In this document: positions 41,520 through 51,005 of the stretch, piece after piece
Numbering within the stretch: the first letter of the stretch is position 1
Layout of the letters: each line of letters opens with the position of its first letter
DNA from: M0108 sp963841065
GTDB taxonomy: Bacteria > Pseudomonadota > Gammaproteobacteria > Chromatiales > Chromatiaceae
Assembly: GCA_963841065.1 (NCBI GenBank)
Contig: CAWJBI010000029.1
Location: forward strand, 1-64,000
Length of the DNA: 64,000 bases
Direction of reading: 5' to 3'
Made by a program: the position numbers and the translations under genes
The notes under the pieces: model-generated
Told to the model about the DNA's origin: nothing
Databases searched by the model: none
What the model saw: only the letters and a program-made list of their open reading frames with translations

Positions 41520-42005
41520 ATGCTCCTTGACATCCGAGTTCAGGCTGAACCCTTCGACCCCCCCGAGGAGCAACGCACCCTCTGGCTACTAGGTCAGACC
41601 CGGATCGGGGCACTGGTCAGCTTCCTAGGCCTGATGCGTGACTTCAACGAAGGCAATCAAGTCAGCCGCCTGACCCTGGAACATTACCCCGGCATGACCG
41701 AGAAGGCCCTCGGGGTCATCGCCGAGGAGGCGGCCAGCCGCTGGCCCCTCGATGCCATCCGCATTCTGCACCGCGTCGGGGTTCTGGAACCCCAGGATCC
41801 CATTGTCCTTGTCGCCGTCGCCGCCAGCCATCGGGGGCCGGCCTTCCGCGCTTGCGAATTCCTGATCGACCAACTCAAGACCAAGGCCCCCCTATGGAAA
41901 AAGGAGACTACCGCAACAGGCGAAAGCTGGGTCCAGCCCCGCGCCAGCGATGGGGTTGCCGACTCCCGCTGGACGACTAAGAGTCATAACATAGGTCGAG
42001 AATAA
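41520..42005 (+). CDS. moaE: molybdopterin synthase catalytic subunit MoaE
   Basis: MoaE, with sulfur carrier MoaD, converts precursor Z to molybdopterin. The 161-residue protein starts IRVQAEPFDPPEEQRTLW and has GALVSFLGLMRDFNEGNQVSRLTLEHYPGMTEKAL, then HRVGVLEPQDPIVLVAVAASHRGPAFRACEFLIDQLKTKAPLWKKE with the catalytic lysines. The C-terminal tail (from GESWVQPRAS) is a little long. No moaD lies beside it; moaA is at 15459-16466. Confidence 0.93.
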   Translation: MLLDIRVQAEPFDPPEEQRTLWLLGQTRIGALVSFLGLMRDFNEGNQVSRLTLEHYPGMTEKALGVIAEEAASRWPLDAIRILHRVGVLEPQDPIVLVAVAASHRGPAFRACEFLIDQLKTKAPLWKKETTATGESWVQPRASDGVADSRWTTKSHNIGRE

Positions 42006-42050
42006 CCCCTCGCCCCAACCCGCGCCATCCAGCCAGACCGGTCCGAGGGC

Positions 42051-42236
42051 CTAACCCTTTTCGGCTTCGTCCAAGGCCGACCTCAGGGCGCTAAAAATGA
42101 GACGACTCGCCTCCTTCTCATCAAGTTCCGGCACCTCCCAAGACATGATGCGGCAGTACTTACCGACCAGATGACGCACATCGCCCACCAGTTCCTTGTT
42201 ATATTTTGCGATTTCGATTTGCTCAAGTCCGGACAT
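42051..42236 (-). CDS. small conserved-looking hypothetical protein
   Basis: This 61-residue charged protein (MSGLEQIEIAKYNKELVGDVRHLVGKYCRIMSWEVPELDEKEASRLIFSALRSALDEAEKG) is preceded by GGAG 7 nt before ATG 42236. It has no membrane segment and reads as two or three helices. The family is not recognised. It lies alone between convergent moaE and an upstream gap, so no context tells its role. Confidence 0.6.
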   Translation of the reverse strand: MSGLEQIEIAKYNKELVGDVRHLVGKYCRIMSWEVPELDEKEASRLIFSALRSALDEAEKG

Positions 42237-42579
42237 GGGGTTTCTCCTCTCGGATTAGTTGCGACGCCGAGGCAATCGGCGCCAAGGGTAATGGGCCGCC
42301 AGCGCATGGGGATACCGACATTAAAGCAGGTCAAGGCCTGCCCGCGATAATTTTCCTTGCGGATTTTCCTGTCAAAGCCACTGAATCACAATAGGGATGG
42401 TACTCCTTGCCCGTACAAGACATCTCTCCCGTCTGAAGCTGATCCATCCAACCGGCTCGCCCACGCCCGATCGTGTTAATGTTCGGGTTGTTCAATCATC
42501 CCCCGCGGGGCCAGTAGTTCCCGTATTCCGCTAGGCCTTATAGCTCTAGCCTCCTTCCCATACTATTTGGAGTTGGTAC
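42237..42579. other. 343-bp intergenic region without a supported gene
   Basis: The region lies between the divergent 61-residue gene and an exported-protein gene. It should hold two promoters. No clear -35/-10 pair, repeat or RNA gene was recognised. Base composition is mixed, with several AT-richer patches near 42350 and 42490. Confidence 0.5.
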
Positions 42580-43029
42580 ATGATCAACCGCCGTGAATTG
42601 TTTACCTCCGCCCTGGCGGGGCTGGCCTTATTGGTGAGTAACGCGACCCTGGCCGAAACCCCTAAAAAGCCATCTGGCACCGTGAGCATCGACGAGACCC
42701 AGATTGCCTTTATCGTCGGCGGCAGCTTCGGCAAGGGCGAACTCAAATTCGAGGGCAAGAAACATGACTTCAAGATCAACGGCATCAGCGCCGGCGCCAA
42801 TTTTGGGGCCTCCAAGATCTCGGCGGTGGGCGAGGTGTACGACCTGAAAAAGCTGGCTGATTTCCCCGGTACCTATGTGCAGTTGGAAGGCGCCATCACC
42901 CTCGCCGGCGGCGTCGGTGGCACTGTCCTCAAAAACCAGAATGGCGTCATCATGCGCCTCCAGTCCACCTCCCAGGGGCTGCAATTCAACCTGAGTTCCA
43001 GCGGCGTGACGGTCAAGATGGAGCCTTAA
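42580..43029 (+). CDS. exported beta-rich hypothetical protein
   Basis: The 149-residue precursor has a twin-arginine-like or Sec signal (MINRRELFTSALAGLALLVSNATLAE, with RR near the N-terminus) followed by a compact beta-rich body: TQIAFIVGGSFGKGELKFEGKKHDFKINGISAGANFGASKISAVGEVYDL, then FPGTYVQLEGAITLAGGVGGTVL. The repeated glycine-rich strands loosely resemble DUF1134/SYLF-type lipid-binding domains, but I do not assign a family. The two arginines lack the full S/T-RR-x-F-L-K consensus. It is monocistronic. Confidence 0.7.
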   Translation: MINRRELFTSALAGLALLVSNATLAETPKKPSGTVSIDETQIAFIVGGSFGKGELKFEGKKHDFKINGISAGANFGASKISAVGEVYDLKKLADFPGTYVQLEGAITLAGGVGGTVLKNQNGVIMRLQSTSQGLQFNLSSSGVTVKMEP

Positions 43030-43140
43030 TCCAGGCACATACCCACCAGGGTCCGGCTAGCCCCTTAACCACAGGGGCTAGTCCTCCCTACCCTGACCCC
43101 GCGAACCCCCTGGCTATCCGGTCAACAGGAAAGACACCCC

Positions 43141-44298
43141 ATGGCGGAGACCCCCCTCCCTCCCGCAGGCAAATCCTTGACAAGCGGTCACGAAGCCGTG
43201 GACCGGGCGGTGGAGATCGCGATCCGCATCAGCCTTCTGGCCTTGTGGATTTCCTTATGCTTCGCCATCATGCGGCCCTTCCTGGCGCCACTCGCCTGGG
43301 GCATCATCATTGCCATCGCCGTCCACCCAGGCTACCAGGCTTTGCTCAGCCTCGCGGGCAACCGCCGGGTCACCGCCTCGGTCCTCTTCATCCTGATCGC
43401 ACTCCTGGTGCTCATCGTGCCAATTGTCATGCTGAGCGGAACCCTGGTCCAGGGCGCCGAGAGTCTGGCCCGTGGCTTCGAGGCCGGGAAATTGATCATC
43501 CCACCCGCCCCCGACCTGACCTACATTCCCTTGGTGGGGCCCGATATTGAAGACTTTTGGAAAACGGCGTCATCAAACCTGGAAGACGCACTGCGCATAA
43601 TCGAACCCCAACTGCGGATGGTAGGCGAATGGGCCCTCGGCTTCGCCAAGGACGCAGGCATCAGCATCCTGCATTTCATCTTTGCCATCTTCATCGCCGC
43701 GGTATTTCTGGCCAAAAGCGAAGAGGCCGGCAACCTGGTCCACAGCATCGCCCTGCGTCTGGCGGGCAGTCATGGCTTCAGGTTCGCCCAATTGTCCCGA
43801 GCCGTGGTACGCAGCGTGTTCCGTGGCATCCTGGGCGTAGCCATGATTCAAGCGACGCTGGCGGGTCTGGGCATGCTGGCTGCCGGGGTGCCGGCCGCCG
43901 GCCTGTGGGCCTTGATCGGCCTGGTGCTGAGTACCATCCAACTGGGCGTCTTCCCGGTCATGGTGCCCGCCGCCATTTATCTCTTCTACACCGCCAGCAC
44001 CACCACGGCGGTTCTCTTCCTGATCTGGACCCTCTTCGTCGGCACCATCGACAACATTCTCAAGCCCATACTGCTGGGACAGGGCATCTCGGTGCCCATG
44101 CCCGTTATCTTCATAGGGGCCATCGGAGGCTTCATCGGCCAGGGCATCATCGGCCTCTTCGTTGGAGCCGTGGTGCTGGTACTCGGCTACGAACTGCTCC
44201 TGGCCTGGTTAAGGGATGAGCGGCCAGGCGCCACAACCGGAACAGATCTAAAAGCCGGGGCCGAACCTGAATCCAAAGCCAGCGCCCAAGCCAGCTAA
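43141..44298 (+). CDS. second AI-2E/PerM family permease
   Basis: This 385-residue polytopic membrane protein has about seven or eight helices (LLALWISLCFAIMRPFLAPLAWGIIIAIAV; VLFILIALLVLIVPIVM; HFIFAIFIAAVF; FRGILGVAMIQATLAGLGMLAAGVPAAGLWALIGLVLSTIQ) and the family's late segment TIDNILKPILLGQGISVPMPVIFIGAIGGFIGQGIIGLFVGAVVLVLGYELL. The short cytoplasmic tail is Gly/Thr/Ala-rich. The substrate is unknown. The gene is distinct from the 18057-19118 paralogue and has no obvious partner genes. Confidence 0.9.
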   Translation: MAETPLPPAGKSLTSGHEAVDRAVEIAIRISLLALWISLCFAIMRPFLAPLAWGIIIAIAVHPGYQALLSLAGNRRVTASVLFILIALLVLIVPIVMLSGTLVQGAESLARGFEAGKLIIPPAPDLTYIPLVGPDIEDFWKTASSNLEDALRIIEPQLRMVGEWALGFAKDAGISILHFIFAIFIAAVFLAKSEEAGNLVHSIALRLAGSHGFRFAQLSRAVVRSVFRGILGVAMIQATLAGLGMLAAGVPAAGLWALIGLVLSTIQLGVFPVMVPAAIYLFYTASTTTAVLFLIWTLFVGTIDNILKPILLGQGISVPMPVIFIGAIGGFIGQGIIGLFVGAVVLVLGYELLLAWLRDERPGATTGTDLKAGAEPESKASAQAS

Positions 44299-44528
44299 AT
44301 TACCCCCGGCACCAGTCACGCTTCGGCAGGGGGGCGGGAGGGCCGGGTGGGGCTGGCCAGGGTGTCGACAGCAGGGATGCTGTCGTCAAGCCTACCGGGA
44401 GGTATGCACGGCGTCCCACGCCAGCGACCACCTGGCTCGGGAAACCGAAAACCCATGTTTTTTTAGCATATCCCCAGACAGGGCTCCCCAGGCCTGACAC
44501 CCCGGGCCCTCCCCTGGATCCAATACCG

Positions 44529-44551
44529 GCGCCTTGAATATTTCAAGGCGC
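44529..44551. terminator. perfect 10-bp hairpin after the Gly/Trp-rich gene
   Basis: GCGCCTTGAA (44529-44538) pairs exactly with TTCAAGGCGC (44542-44551) with a 3-nt loop. It lies 25 bp after the stop of the leftward gene at 44576 and between convergent genes, a terminator-like location. There is no long T-tract. Confidence 0.55.
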
Positions 44552-44575
44552 TCAGGTTGATCGAGTCTTAAGAAG

Positions 44576-45316
44576 CTAACCCGCGGAACCAAAGGCCACT
44601 TGGCAGACGGCATTGACCAATTGGGCGTTGGCGGCGGTCTGGGGCACCTGGCCATTGAGCAGGCCCTGATGGCAATTCACTGCCCCCTGCAGGTTCGCAC
44701 CCCCGGAGACCGCGTAAGAGAAGCTGGCGCCCTGGGTTCCCACCGCCTCCACCGAGCCATAGTTCAGCTGATAGTCGCTCTGCGGCACGACGATGATAGT
44801 GGACTGCTGGGCAGCGGCATTATTCACCAATTCAGTGATGGCAACCCCCGTCGCCAGGCCCGCCAGCCCCCAGGCGGCCGCGCTGCCACCCCACCAGCCC
44901 CAACTGGTCGGTGCCCACCGATACCAACCCGCATTCCAGGGACGATGCGCCCAATAGCCACCATTGGACCAATTGGGGTGCCAGCCGTTATAGGGCCGGT
45001 TGTAGAAATTGTGATCGGCATTGATATTGTGCTGGTCATTAATGGTGACATTGTTCTGATCGATTTTATCGCCACCCCACTGAGGACGCGCGCCATCGCC
45101 AAACATGGGATGTGAACCGCGATAACCCCCCATGTCATCGCCGCCAAAGTGATAGCCGCCAGGATCCAAGCCACCCCCGCCCATGCCACGGAAGCCACCG
45201 CCACCAAAATCCCGCGCGCCGGCGCCGGCCTGAAAGAGAAACCCGGAGGTCAAGAGAGTGACCGAGAGGGTCGTGATGACGGCGCCACGGGAGGGGCGCG
45301 CGGAGAACTGGATCAT
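44576..45316 (-). CDS. exported glycine-, asparagine- and tryptophan-rich protein
   Basis: The 246-residue precursor has a signal-like N-terminus (SRGAVITTLSVTLLTSGFLFQAGAGA), then a low-complexity Gly-rich stretch (DFGGGGFRGMGGGGLDPGGYHFGGDDMGGYRG), an Asn/His segment (QNNVTINDQHNINADHNFYNR), and a Trp-rich segment (WHPNWSNGGYWAHRPWNAGWYRWAPTSWGWWGG). A hydrophobic helix and a compact end follow with two cysteines (VNCHQGLL and AVCQVAF) that could form a disulfide. No family is recognised. ATG 45316 is chosen over an upstream in-frame start. Confidence 0.7.
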   Translation of the reverse strand: MIQFSARPSRGAVITTLSVTLLTSGFLFQAGAGARDFGGGGFRGMGGGGLDPGGYHFGGDDMGGYRGSHPMFGDGARPQWGGDKIDQNNVTINDQHNINADHNFYNRPYNGWHPNWSNGGYWAHRPWNAGWYRWAPTSWGWWGGSAAAWGLAGLATGVAITELVNNAAAQQSTIIVVPQSDYQLNYGSVEAVGTQGASFSYAVSGGANLQGAVNCHQGLLNGQVPQTAANAQLVNAVCQVAFGSAG

Positions 45317-45652
45317 GATTGTGTCTCGCCGTAATGAGTAGGGTGACTGTCGACCGCAACCGCCTTTCAAGGCGCCAGGGCCCACAGACGGTACCTGGGG
45401 CATTCTATCCCGCCCCTATAAAAAAAACTCTCTCGGGCCCTATCCAAGTGCTCAGGTTTAGCGACAATCAGAAACTTGGAATGAACAACCGCTTCATGAC
45501 TCCACGGCGCCTCATCCTTTTCACCACCCCGCCGTCAGCCTGTTAAACTAAAAGTAGTGGGGGTGGTTGGGCCACCCCGCCAGCCCCTCGTCCCAACCCA
45601 CGGCGCCGCCTGTCCAACTGGGTCGCGCCTCGTCAGGAGCAGGAGAATCATT
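45317..45652. other. 336-bp divergent region without a supported gene
   Basis: The region lies between two divergent genes. Some AT-rich patches (near 45420 and 45545) could carry promoters, but no consensus pair was certain. No repeat or RNA was recognised. Confidence 0.4.
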
Positions 45653-46087
45653 ATGGCCATCTGGATACTAGTCGCCGATAACAGCCGCGCCCGCTTCTTC
45701 ACCGCCCAAAAACCCGCCGGCCCCCTCACCGAGACCCAGGACCTCGCCAACCCCGAGGCCCGGCTGCACGAGGGTGATCTGGTCTCCGACAAGACCGGCC
45801 GCGATCGCAACCCCAGCAGCGGCACCGCCCACGGCGTGGGCGCCGATGCCTCCCACAAGCAGGAGGGCGCGGACCGTTTCGCCCTCGCCATTTGCGAAGA
45901 ACTGGACGCCGCCCGCGCCGCCGGTACCTTCCACAAGCTCTATATCCTGGCGGCACCGGCCTTTCTTGGCCTCTTGCGCAGACACCAATCCGCCGCTCTC
46001 AAGCAATGCATCGCGGCGGAACTTGACAAGAACCTGGCAGCCCACGACCTGGCCACCATCCGCAAGTACCTGCCCGAGTACCTCTAG
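45653..46087 (+). CDS. host-attachment-type protein (PF10116-like)
   Basis: The 144-residue protein begins AIWILVADNSRARFF, the signature of the family named for Agrobacterium host-attachment proteins, with an eRF1/peptide-release-like fold. It continues LTETQDLANPEARLHEGDL, then FALAICEELDAARAAGTFHKLYILAAPAFLGLLRRH and LAAHDLATIRKYLPEYL. ATG 45653 follows a GGAG with 6-8 nt spacing; the upstream open frame is not supported. It precedes a Lon-like protease gene by 72 bp. Its true role in a free-living bacterium is unclear. Confidence 0.85.
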   Translation: MAIWILVADNSRARFFTAQKPAGPLTETQDLANPEARLHEGDLVSDKTGRDRNPSSGTAHGVGADASHKQEGADRFALAICEELDAARAAGTFHKLYILAAPAFLGLLRRHQSAALKQCIAAELDKNLAAHDLATIRKYLPEYL

Positions 46088-46159
46088 ATTCCCGGGGCCC
46101 GCCCCGCCATGGGCCGCCTCCCAGGCCCCGTGGGGCGCGGCCTCACAGGATGACATGCC

Positions 46160-48559
46160 GTGGAACCTAGCATCACCCTGAACGCCGCGGACCTTTACCA
46201 GCCCTGCGACCTGGCCGGCCTAGACTTTGCCGACACGAGTGAACTCGAACCCCTGGCCCCCGGCCTGGGCCAGGAACGGGCGCTCGAGGCCATCGATCTG
46301 GGGGTGAACGTCCCCCACCGGGGCTACAACCTCTATCTGATGGGATCGGGCGGCCTCGGCAAGCACGCCCTCATCAAAGGCTTTCTAGAGCAGCGCCGTC
46401 GCGAGTCCCCGGCCCCGGACGACTGGTGTTACGTTGCGGACTTCAACAACCCCCAACGCCCCTACGCCTTGCGCCTGCCACCGGGGCGTGGTCGCCACTT
46501 GCGCGCCGACCTGAGTCAACTGGTGGAGGACCTGCTCAACGCCGTACCCGCCGCCTTTCAGGGCGAGGAATACGGCCACCGCGCCGAGGAGATCCAAAAG
46601 GAATTCAAGTCCCGCGAGGAGGATGCCGCCACCGCCATCGGCCACAAGGCCAAGGAGCGCGGTATCGCCCTCCTCCACACCCCCACCGGCTACACCCTGG
46701 CGCCAGTGCGCGAGGGCCATATTCTGGCCCCGGACGACTTCAATGCCCTGCCCGAGGAGGAGCGGGAACATATCGGCGAGGTCATCGAGGAATTGCGCGA
46801 GGCCCTGCAACAAACCCTGAGCCAGGTCCCCCTTTGGCAGAAAGAGATGCGCGGGCGCTTCAAGATCCTCAATCAGGAGACCATGGAGGGCACGGTCACC
46901 ACCCTGATGGGCCAATTAGCGGCAGATTACGCCGACCTGCCGGCGGTCCATGACTATCTGGCCGCCGCCCGTAAGGATATGATCGAGAACGGTGACCTCT
47001 TCCGCCAAGGCGACGGCGAGGAAGGTCGGGCGCCCAGGCCGGAGGACCCCCCCTTCACCCGCTACCGCGTCAACCTGCTGGTGGACAACGCCGAACTCCG
47101 CGGCGCCCCCGTCATCCACGAGGACAACCCCAGCTACCTCAACCTCATCGGGCGCATCGAGCACATCGCCCACCTGGGGACCCTGTCCACCGACTTCACC
47201 TTGATCAAGGCCGGGGCCCTGCACCGCGCCAACGGCGGCTACCTCATCCTCGACGCCCTGCGCCTGCTCGGCAACCCCTTCGCCTGGGACGCCCTCAAGC
47301 GGGTGCTGCGCGCCGGGGAGATCCGCATCGAGTCCCTGGAGCGGGTGCTGAGCCTGGCCGGCACCACCTCCCTGGAACCCGAGCCCATCCCAGTCGAGGT
47401 CAAGGTCGTCCTGGTGGGCGAGCGCCTGCTCTACTACTTGCTGGACGCCTACGACCCCGACTTCGCCCAACTCTTCAAGGTCGCCGCCGACTTCGCCGAG
47501 GAAATGCCACGCCAGCCCGGGCAGGACCCCATCTACGCCCGCCTGATCGCCACCCTCCAGCGCCAGGAGCGCCTGCTGCCCCTGACCCCCGATGGCGTCG
47601 CCTGCGTCATCGAGCAGGCGGCGCGGCGGGTCGCCGACCGGGAGCGCCTCTCGATGCATGTCGGCGGCCTCCTCGACCTGCTGCGGGAGTCCGACCACCT
47701 GGCCCGCCGCGAACGCCTGGAGCGCATCGGCGAGGACCAGGTCGAGGGCGCCATCGTCGCCCGCCGCCGGCGCCTGGGGCAACTGCGCGAGCGCCTTCAG
47801 GAGGAGATACTGCGCGGCACCCTCTTCATCGACACCAAGGGTTCCCAGCTCGGTCAGGTCAACGGCCTGTCCGTCATCGCCCTTGGTGATCAAGCCTTCG
47901 GCACCCCCGCCCGCATCAGCGCCACCGCCCGCCTCGGTCACGGCGAAGTCGTCGATATCCAGCGTGAGGTCGAACAGGCGGGCCCCATCCACTCCAAGGG
48001 CGTCCTGATCCTCTCGGGCTACCTGGGCCGCCGCTACGCGCGCTTCCAGCCCCTCTGCCTATCCGCCAGCCTGGTCTTCGAGCAGACCTACGGCCTGGTC
48101 GAGGGGGACAGCGCCTCGGTGGCGGAACTTTGCGCCCTGCTCTCGGCCATCGGGGATATCCCCCTCAAGCAGGCCCTGGCCATCACCGGCTCCGTCAACC
48201 AGCACGGCGAGGTCCAGGCCATCGGCGGCGTCAACGAAAAGATCGAGGGCTTCTTTGACATCTGCCAGGCCCGCGGCCTCACGGGCGAGGAGGGCGTCAT
48301 CATCCCCCAGGCCAACCGCAAGCACCTGATGCTGAACAAGGCGGTACGCGCGGCCGTGGCGCGCGGCGACTTTCGCGTCCACGCCGTCGCCCACGTGGAC
48401 CAGGCCCTGGAACTCTTGACCGGCCAGGCCGCCGGCCTGCCCGATCAGGACGGCCTCTACCCCACCGACAGCATCAACGGCCAGATTCAGGAGCGCCTCG
48501 CGACCTTCTTCGCCGTGCGCCAGCAACTCAATCGGAACCGGGGGGAAGATAACGACTAA
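46160..48559 (+). CDS. Lon-like AAA protease (LonB/YcbZ type)
   Basis: The 799-residue ATP-dependent protease starts at GTG 46160. The N-terminal ATPase has a Walker A-like GSGGLGKHALIKG near residue 55. A long helical insertion (residues 130-280) contains EEIQKEFKSREEDAATAIGHKAK. The C-terminal Lon protease domain has catalytic Ser651 (VEGDSASVAELCALLS) and Lys694 (GGVNEKIEGFF). It lacks the N-terminal LAN domain of classic Lon. No membrane helix was seen, so it is the soluble YcbZ-type rather than the archaeal membrane form. It follows the host-attachment-type gene. Confidence 0.9.
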   Translation: MEPSITLNAADLYQPCDLAGLDFADTSELEPLAPGLGQERALEAIDLGVNVPHRGYNLYLMGSGGLGKHALIKGFLEQRRRESPAPDDWCYVADFNNPQRPYALRLPPGRGRHLRADLSQLVEDLLNAVPAAFQGEEYGHRAEEIQKEFKSREEDAATAIGHKAKERGIALLHTPTGYTLAPVREGHILAPDDFNALPEEEREHIGEVIEELREALQQTLSQVPLWQKEMRGRFKILNQETMEGTVTTLMGQLAADYADLPAVHDYLAAARKDMIENGDLFRQGDGEEGRAPRPEDPPFTRYRVNLLVDNAELRGAPVIHEDNPSYLNLIGRIEHIAHLGTLSTDFTLIKAGALHRANGGYLILDALRLLGNPFAWDALKRVLRAGEIRIESLERVLSLAGTTSLEPEPIPVEVKVVLVGERLLYYLLDAYDPDFAQLFKVAADFAEEMPRQPGQDPIYARLIATLQRQERLLPLTPDGVACVIEQAARRVADRERLSMHVGGLLDLLRESDHLARRERLERIGEDQVEGAIVARRRRLGQLRERLQEEILRGTLFIDTKGSQLGQVNGLSVIALGDQAFGTPARISATARLGHGEVVDIQREVEQAGPIHSKGVLILSGYLGRRYARFQPLCLSASLVFEQTYGLVEGDSASVAELCALLSAIGDIPLKQALAITGSVNQHGEVQAIGGVNEKIEGFFDICQARGLTGEEGVIIPQANRKHLMLNKAVRAAVARGDFRVHAVAHVDQALELLTGQAAGLPDQDGLYPTDSINGQIQERLATFFAVRQQLNRNRGEDND

Positions 48560-48755
48560 CGCTCATCAGGGGTCTCGCCACCCCACTGATGATGAAAATA
48601 ACTTTGGGCTGCTGTCACCCCAAGGCAGTGTCTTGGCTCTAAGGCCCGGACTCGCGACGGTTAGGAAGCTGGGTGCAGATCAGCCCCGCTCCGGTGCCGG
48701 GGCGAGACCGGCGGCCCGTTGGGTCGGGACCGGGATCGTCTTAGCACCCCAGGTC

Positions 48756-51005
48756 TCAGCGGGGCCGTTTCACCGCTATGACATCCGGGATCTGGCGCAG
48801 CCGGGACTGGATGGTCTCGAGTTGGTCCATGTCCCTGACCTCGGCGGTAAAGCGCATGGTGGCTCGGTCGCTGGTGCGATCCGTGCTGGTATTGACACCC
48901 AGCAGGGTGAGGTCGGCCTCGGAGAAGACGGCGGAGATATCGCGCAACAGACCCTTGCGGTCGGCGGCGACGATAATGAGATCCACGGGATAGGCAGCCT
49001 CGGGACTGGCCTCGGCCCAGGCCACCTCCATCAGCCGGGCCGGCTCGGCGGCGATGAGCTGGCGCAGGTTGTCGCAATCCCGGCGATGGATGGTGAGGCC
49101 CCGCCCGCGGGTGATATAGCCGACGATGGCATCCCCCGGTACCGGCTTGCAGCAATGGCCCATATGGGTCATGAGGTCATCGATACCCTCGGCCACCACC
49201 TCCTGGCGTCCCCGGCCAGGGCGATGCGGTATCTTGCGCCGCCGGTCGCGCCGCTGGGTGACCAGGTCCTCGGGTTCCAGTTCCACCCGGTCCTTTTCGG
49301 CTGGTCCCGCCAAATCGCCCAACTGACGGGCGACCTGCCCCGCCGGCACATCGCCCCGCCCAATGGCGGCAAGTAAGTCATCGCCCTTATGAAAGTTGCA
49401 CTTTTGAGCGATGGGGTCGAGTTGTAGCCGGGCCTCGACGCCTAATCGAGCCAGCTCCTTTTCAAGCAGGGCGCGACCCTCGGCGACATAGCGGTCATAA
49501 TCCTGCTGTTTGAACCAGAGCCGCACCCGGTTTCGGGCCCGCGCCGTCTTGAGATAGCCCTGGTGGATGCTGAGCCAGTCGCGGCTAGGGGTGGCGTTCT
49601 TTTGGGTGATGATCTCTACCGTCTGACCGCTGCGCAGGGTCTGGTTGAGAGGGACGATACGACCATCGACCTTGGCGCCCCGGCAGCGATTGCCGATCTC
49701 AGAATGGATGGCATAGGCAAAATCCAGGGGCGTCGCGCCGCGCGGCAGATCGATGACCTTGGATTGGGGCGTGAGCACATAAACATGGGCGGGTTCGAAC
49801 TCGGACTTGAAACGTTCGAGAAAATCCCCGTCATCCTCCCCCTCGTTCAGCAGTTCCATCCATTGGCGCATCCAGACCAGGCGGTTCTGGAAGGCGGCAT
49901 CCGCGCCCTTACTCTCCTTGTAGGCCCAATGGGCGGCCACGCCCAGCTCGGCATGACGATGCATGTCCCAGGTGCGGATCTGCACCTCCAGGGACTTGTC
50001 CCCGGGCCCCACCACCGCCGTGTGCAGGGATTGGTACATGTTGCCCTTGGGGGTGGCGATGTAGTCGTCGAACTCCTTGGGAATATGCCGCCAGAGGCCA
50101 TGGACCAGGCCCAGGGCGGCATAGCAATCGGCAATGCTGTCGACCAGGATCCGCACCGCGCGCAGATCGAAGATCTGCTCCATGTCCACGCCCTTGCGCT
50201 GCATCTTGCGCCAGATGCTATGGATGTGCTTAGGTCGTCCGGTGATGTCGGCACGTACCCCGGCCTCGGCGAACTTCGACTTGAGCAGGGCGATGACATG
50301 GGCGATGTAGGCCTCGCGCTCCACGCGCTTGTCGCCCAGGAGTTGGGCGATGCGCCGGTAGGCCTCTGGTTCCAGATAGCGGAGGGCCAGATCCTCCAGC
50401 TCCCACTTGACCTGCCAGACGCCCAACCGGTTGGCCAGGGGGGCATGAACCCGCCGGGTATCGGTGGCCAGCTTGCGCCGCCGCGCCTCATCCAGGTCCT
50501 TGATGCTCCTCATGAGATGCAGGCGTTCCGCCAGCACGACCAGGACGACGCGCACGTCCTCGGCGATGCCGAGCAGCAGGCGGCGCAGGTTTTCCTCATG
50601 CCGGTCCTGCTCCTTGGCGGCGATGACCGCCTCGACATTGGCGAGTTGGCCAATGCGGCGCAAATCGCCCACCATGCGGCCGATGCCAGGTCCGAAGCGC
50701 TGGGACAGACCCGTCTCGGTCATGTCGCCCGCTTCCAGGCAGCCGTTGAGCAGGGCGGCGATCAGGGTGTCGGCGTCCTGGCGCATCCCCGCCAGAATGT
50801 CGGCGGTGGCCAGGCGGTAGCGGACCTGGGTCTCCCCGGTCTCCAGGGTTTGGCGGCCCCGGCAGCCCAGCATGAGGGCGCAGGCGTCGCGGAGGCGGGC
50901 CCGATCCCCCTCGCCGTATTGTTCCGGAAGCGCCGCGAGCCAGTGTTCGATGGCCGCCGCATCGTCCGCGGGGTCCTCGGGGAGGTTGTAAACCGGTGTT
51001 ACCAT
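48756..51005 (-). CDS. relA: GTP pyrophosphokinase RelA
   Basis: The (p)ppGpp synthetase is activated by stalled ribosomes. The 749-residue protein has a degenerate hydrolase domain (TLIAALLNGCLEAGDMTE lacks the HD pair), the synthetase domain (RPKHIHSIWRKMQRKGVDMEQIFDLRAVRILVD and DYIATPKGNMYQSLHT near residue 290), a TGS domain (HVYVLTPQSKVIDLPRGATPLDFAYAIHS), a zinc-type helical part (HCCKPVPGDAIVGY) and an ACT domain at the end. It is 5.6 kb from spoT in the same orientation. Confidence 0.95.
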   Translation of the reverse strand: MVTPVYNLPEDPADDAAAIEHWLAALPEQYGEGDRARLRDACALMLGCRGRQTLETGETQVRYRLATADILAGMRQDADTLIAALLNGCLEAGDMTETGLSQRFGPGIGRMVGDLRRIGQLANVEAVIAAKEQDRHEENLRRLLLGIAEDVRVVLVVLAERLHLMRSIKDLDEARRRKLATDTRRVHAPLANRLGVWQVKWELEDLALRYLEPEAYRRIAQLLGDKRVEREAYIAHVIALLKSKFAEAGVRADITGRPKHIHSIWRKMQRKGVDMEQIFDLRAVRILVDSIADCYAALGLVHGLWRHIPKEFDDYIATPKGNMYQSLHTAVVGPGDKSLEVQIRTWDMHRHAELGVAAHWAYKESKGADAAFQNRLVWMRQWMELLNEGEDDGDFLERFKSEFEPAHVYVLTPQSKVIDLPRGATPLDFAYAIHSEIGNRCRGAKVDGRIVPLNQTLRSGQTVEIITQKNATPSRDWLSIHQGYLKTARARNRVRLWFKQQDYDRYVAEGRALLEKELARLGVEARLQLDPIAQKCNFHKGDDLLAAIGRGDVPAGQVARQLGDLAGPAEKDRVELEPEDLVTQRRDRRRKIPHRPGRGRQEVVAEGIDDLMTHMGHCCKPVPGDAIVGYITRGRGLTIHRRDCDNLRQLIAAEPARLMEVAWAEASPEAAYPVDLIIVAADRKGLLRDISAVFSEADLTLLGVNTSTDRTSDRATMRFTAEVRDMDQLETIQSRLRQIPDVIAVKRPR

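Noticed and set aside
42580..42660. A true twin-arginine signal on the 149-residue exported protein
   Set aside because: Two arginines are present, but the full S/T-RR-x-F-L-K pattern is not; a Sec signal is equally likely.
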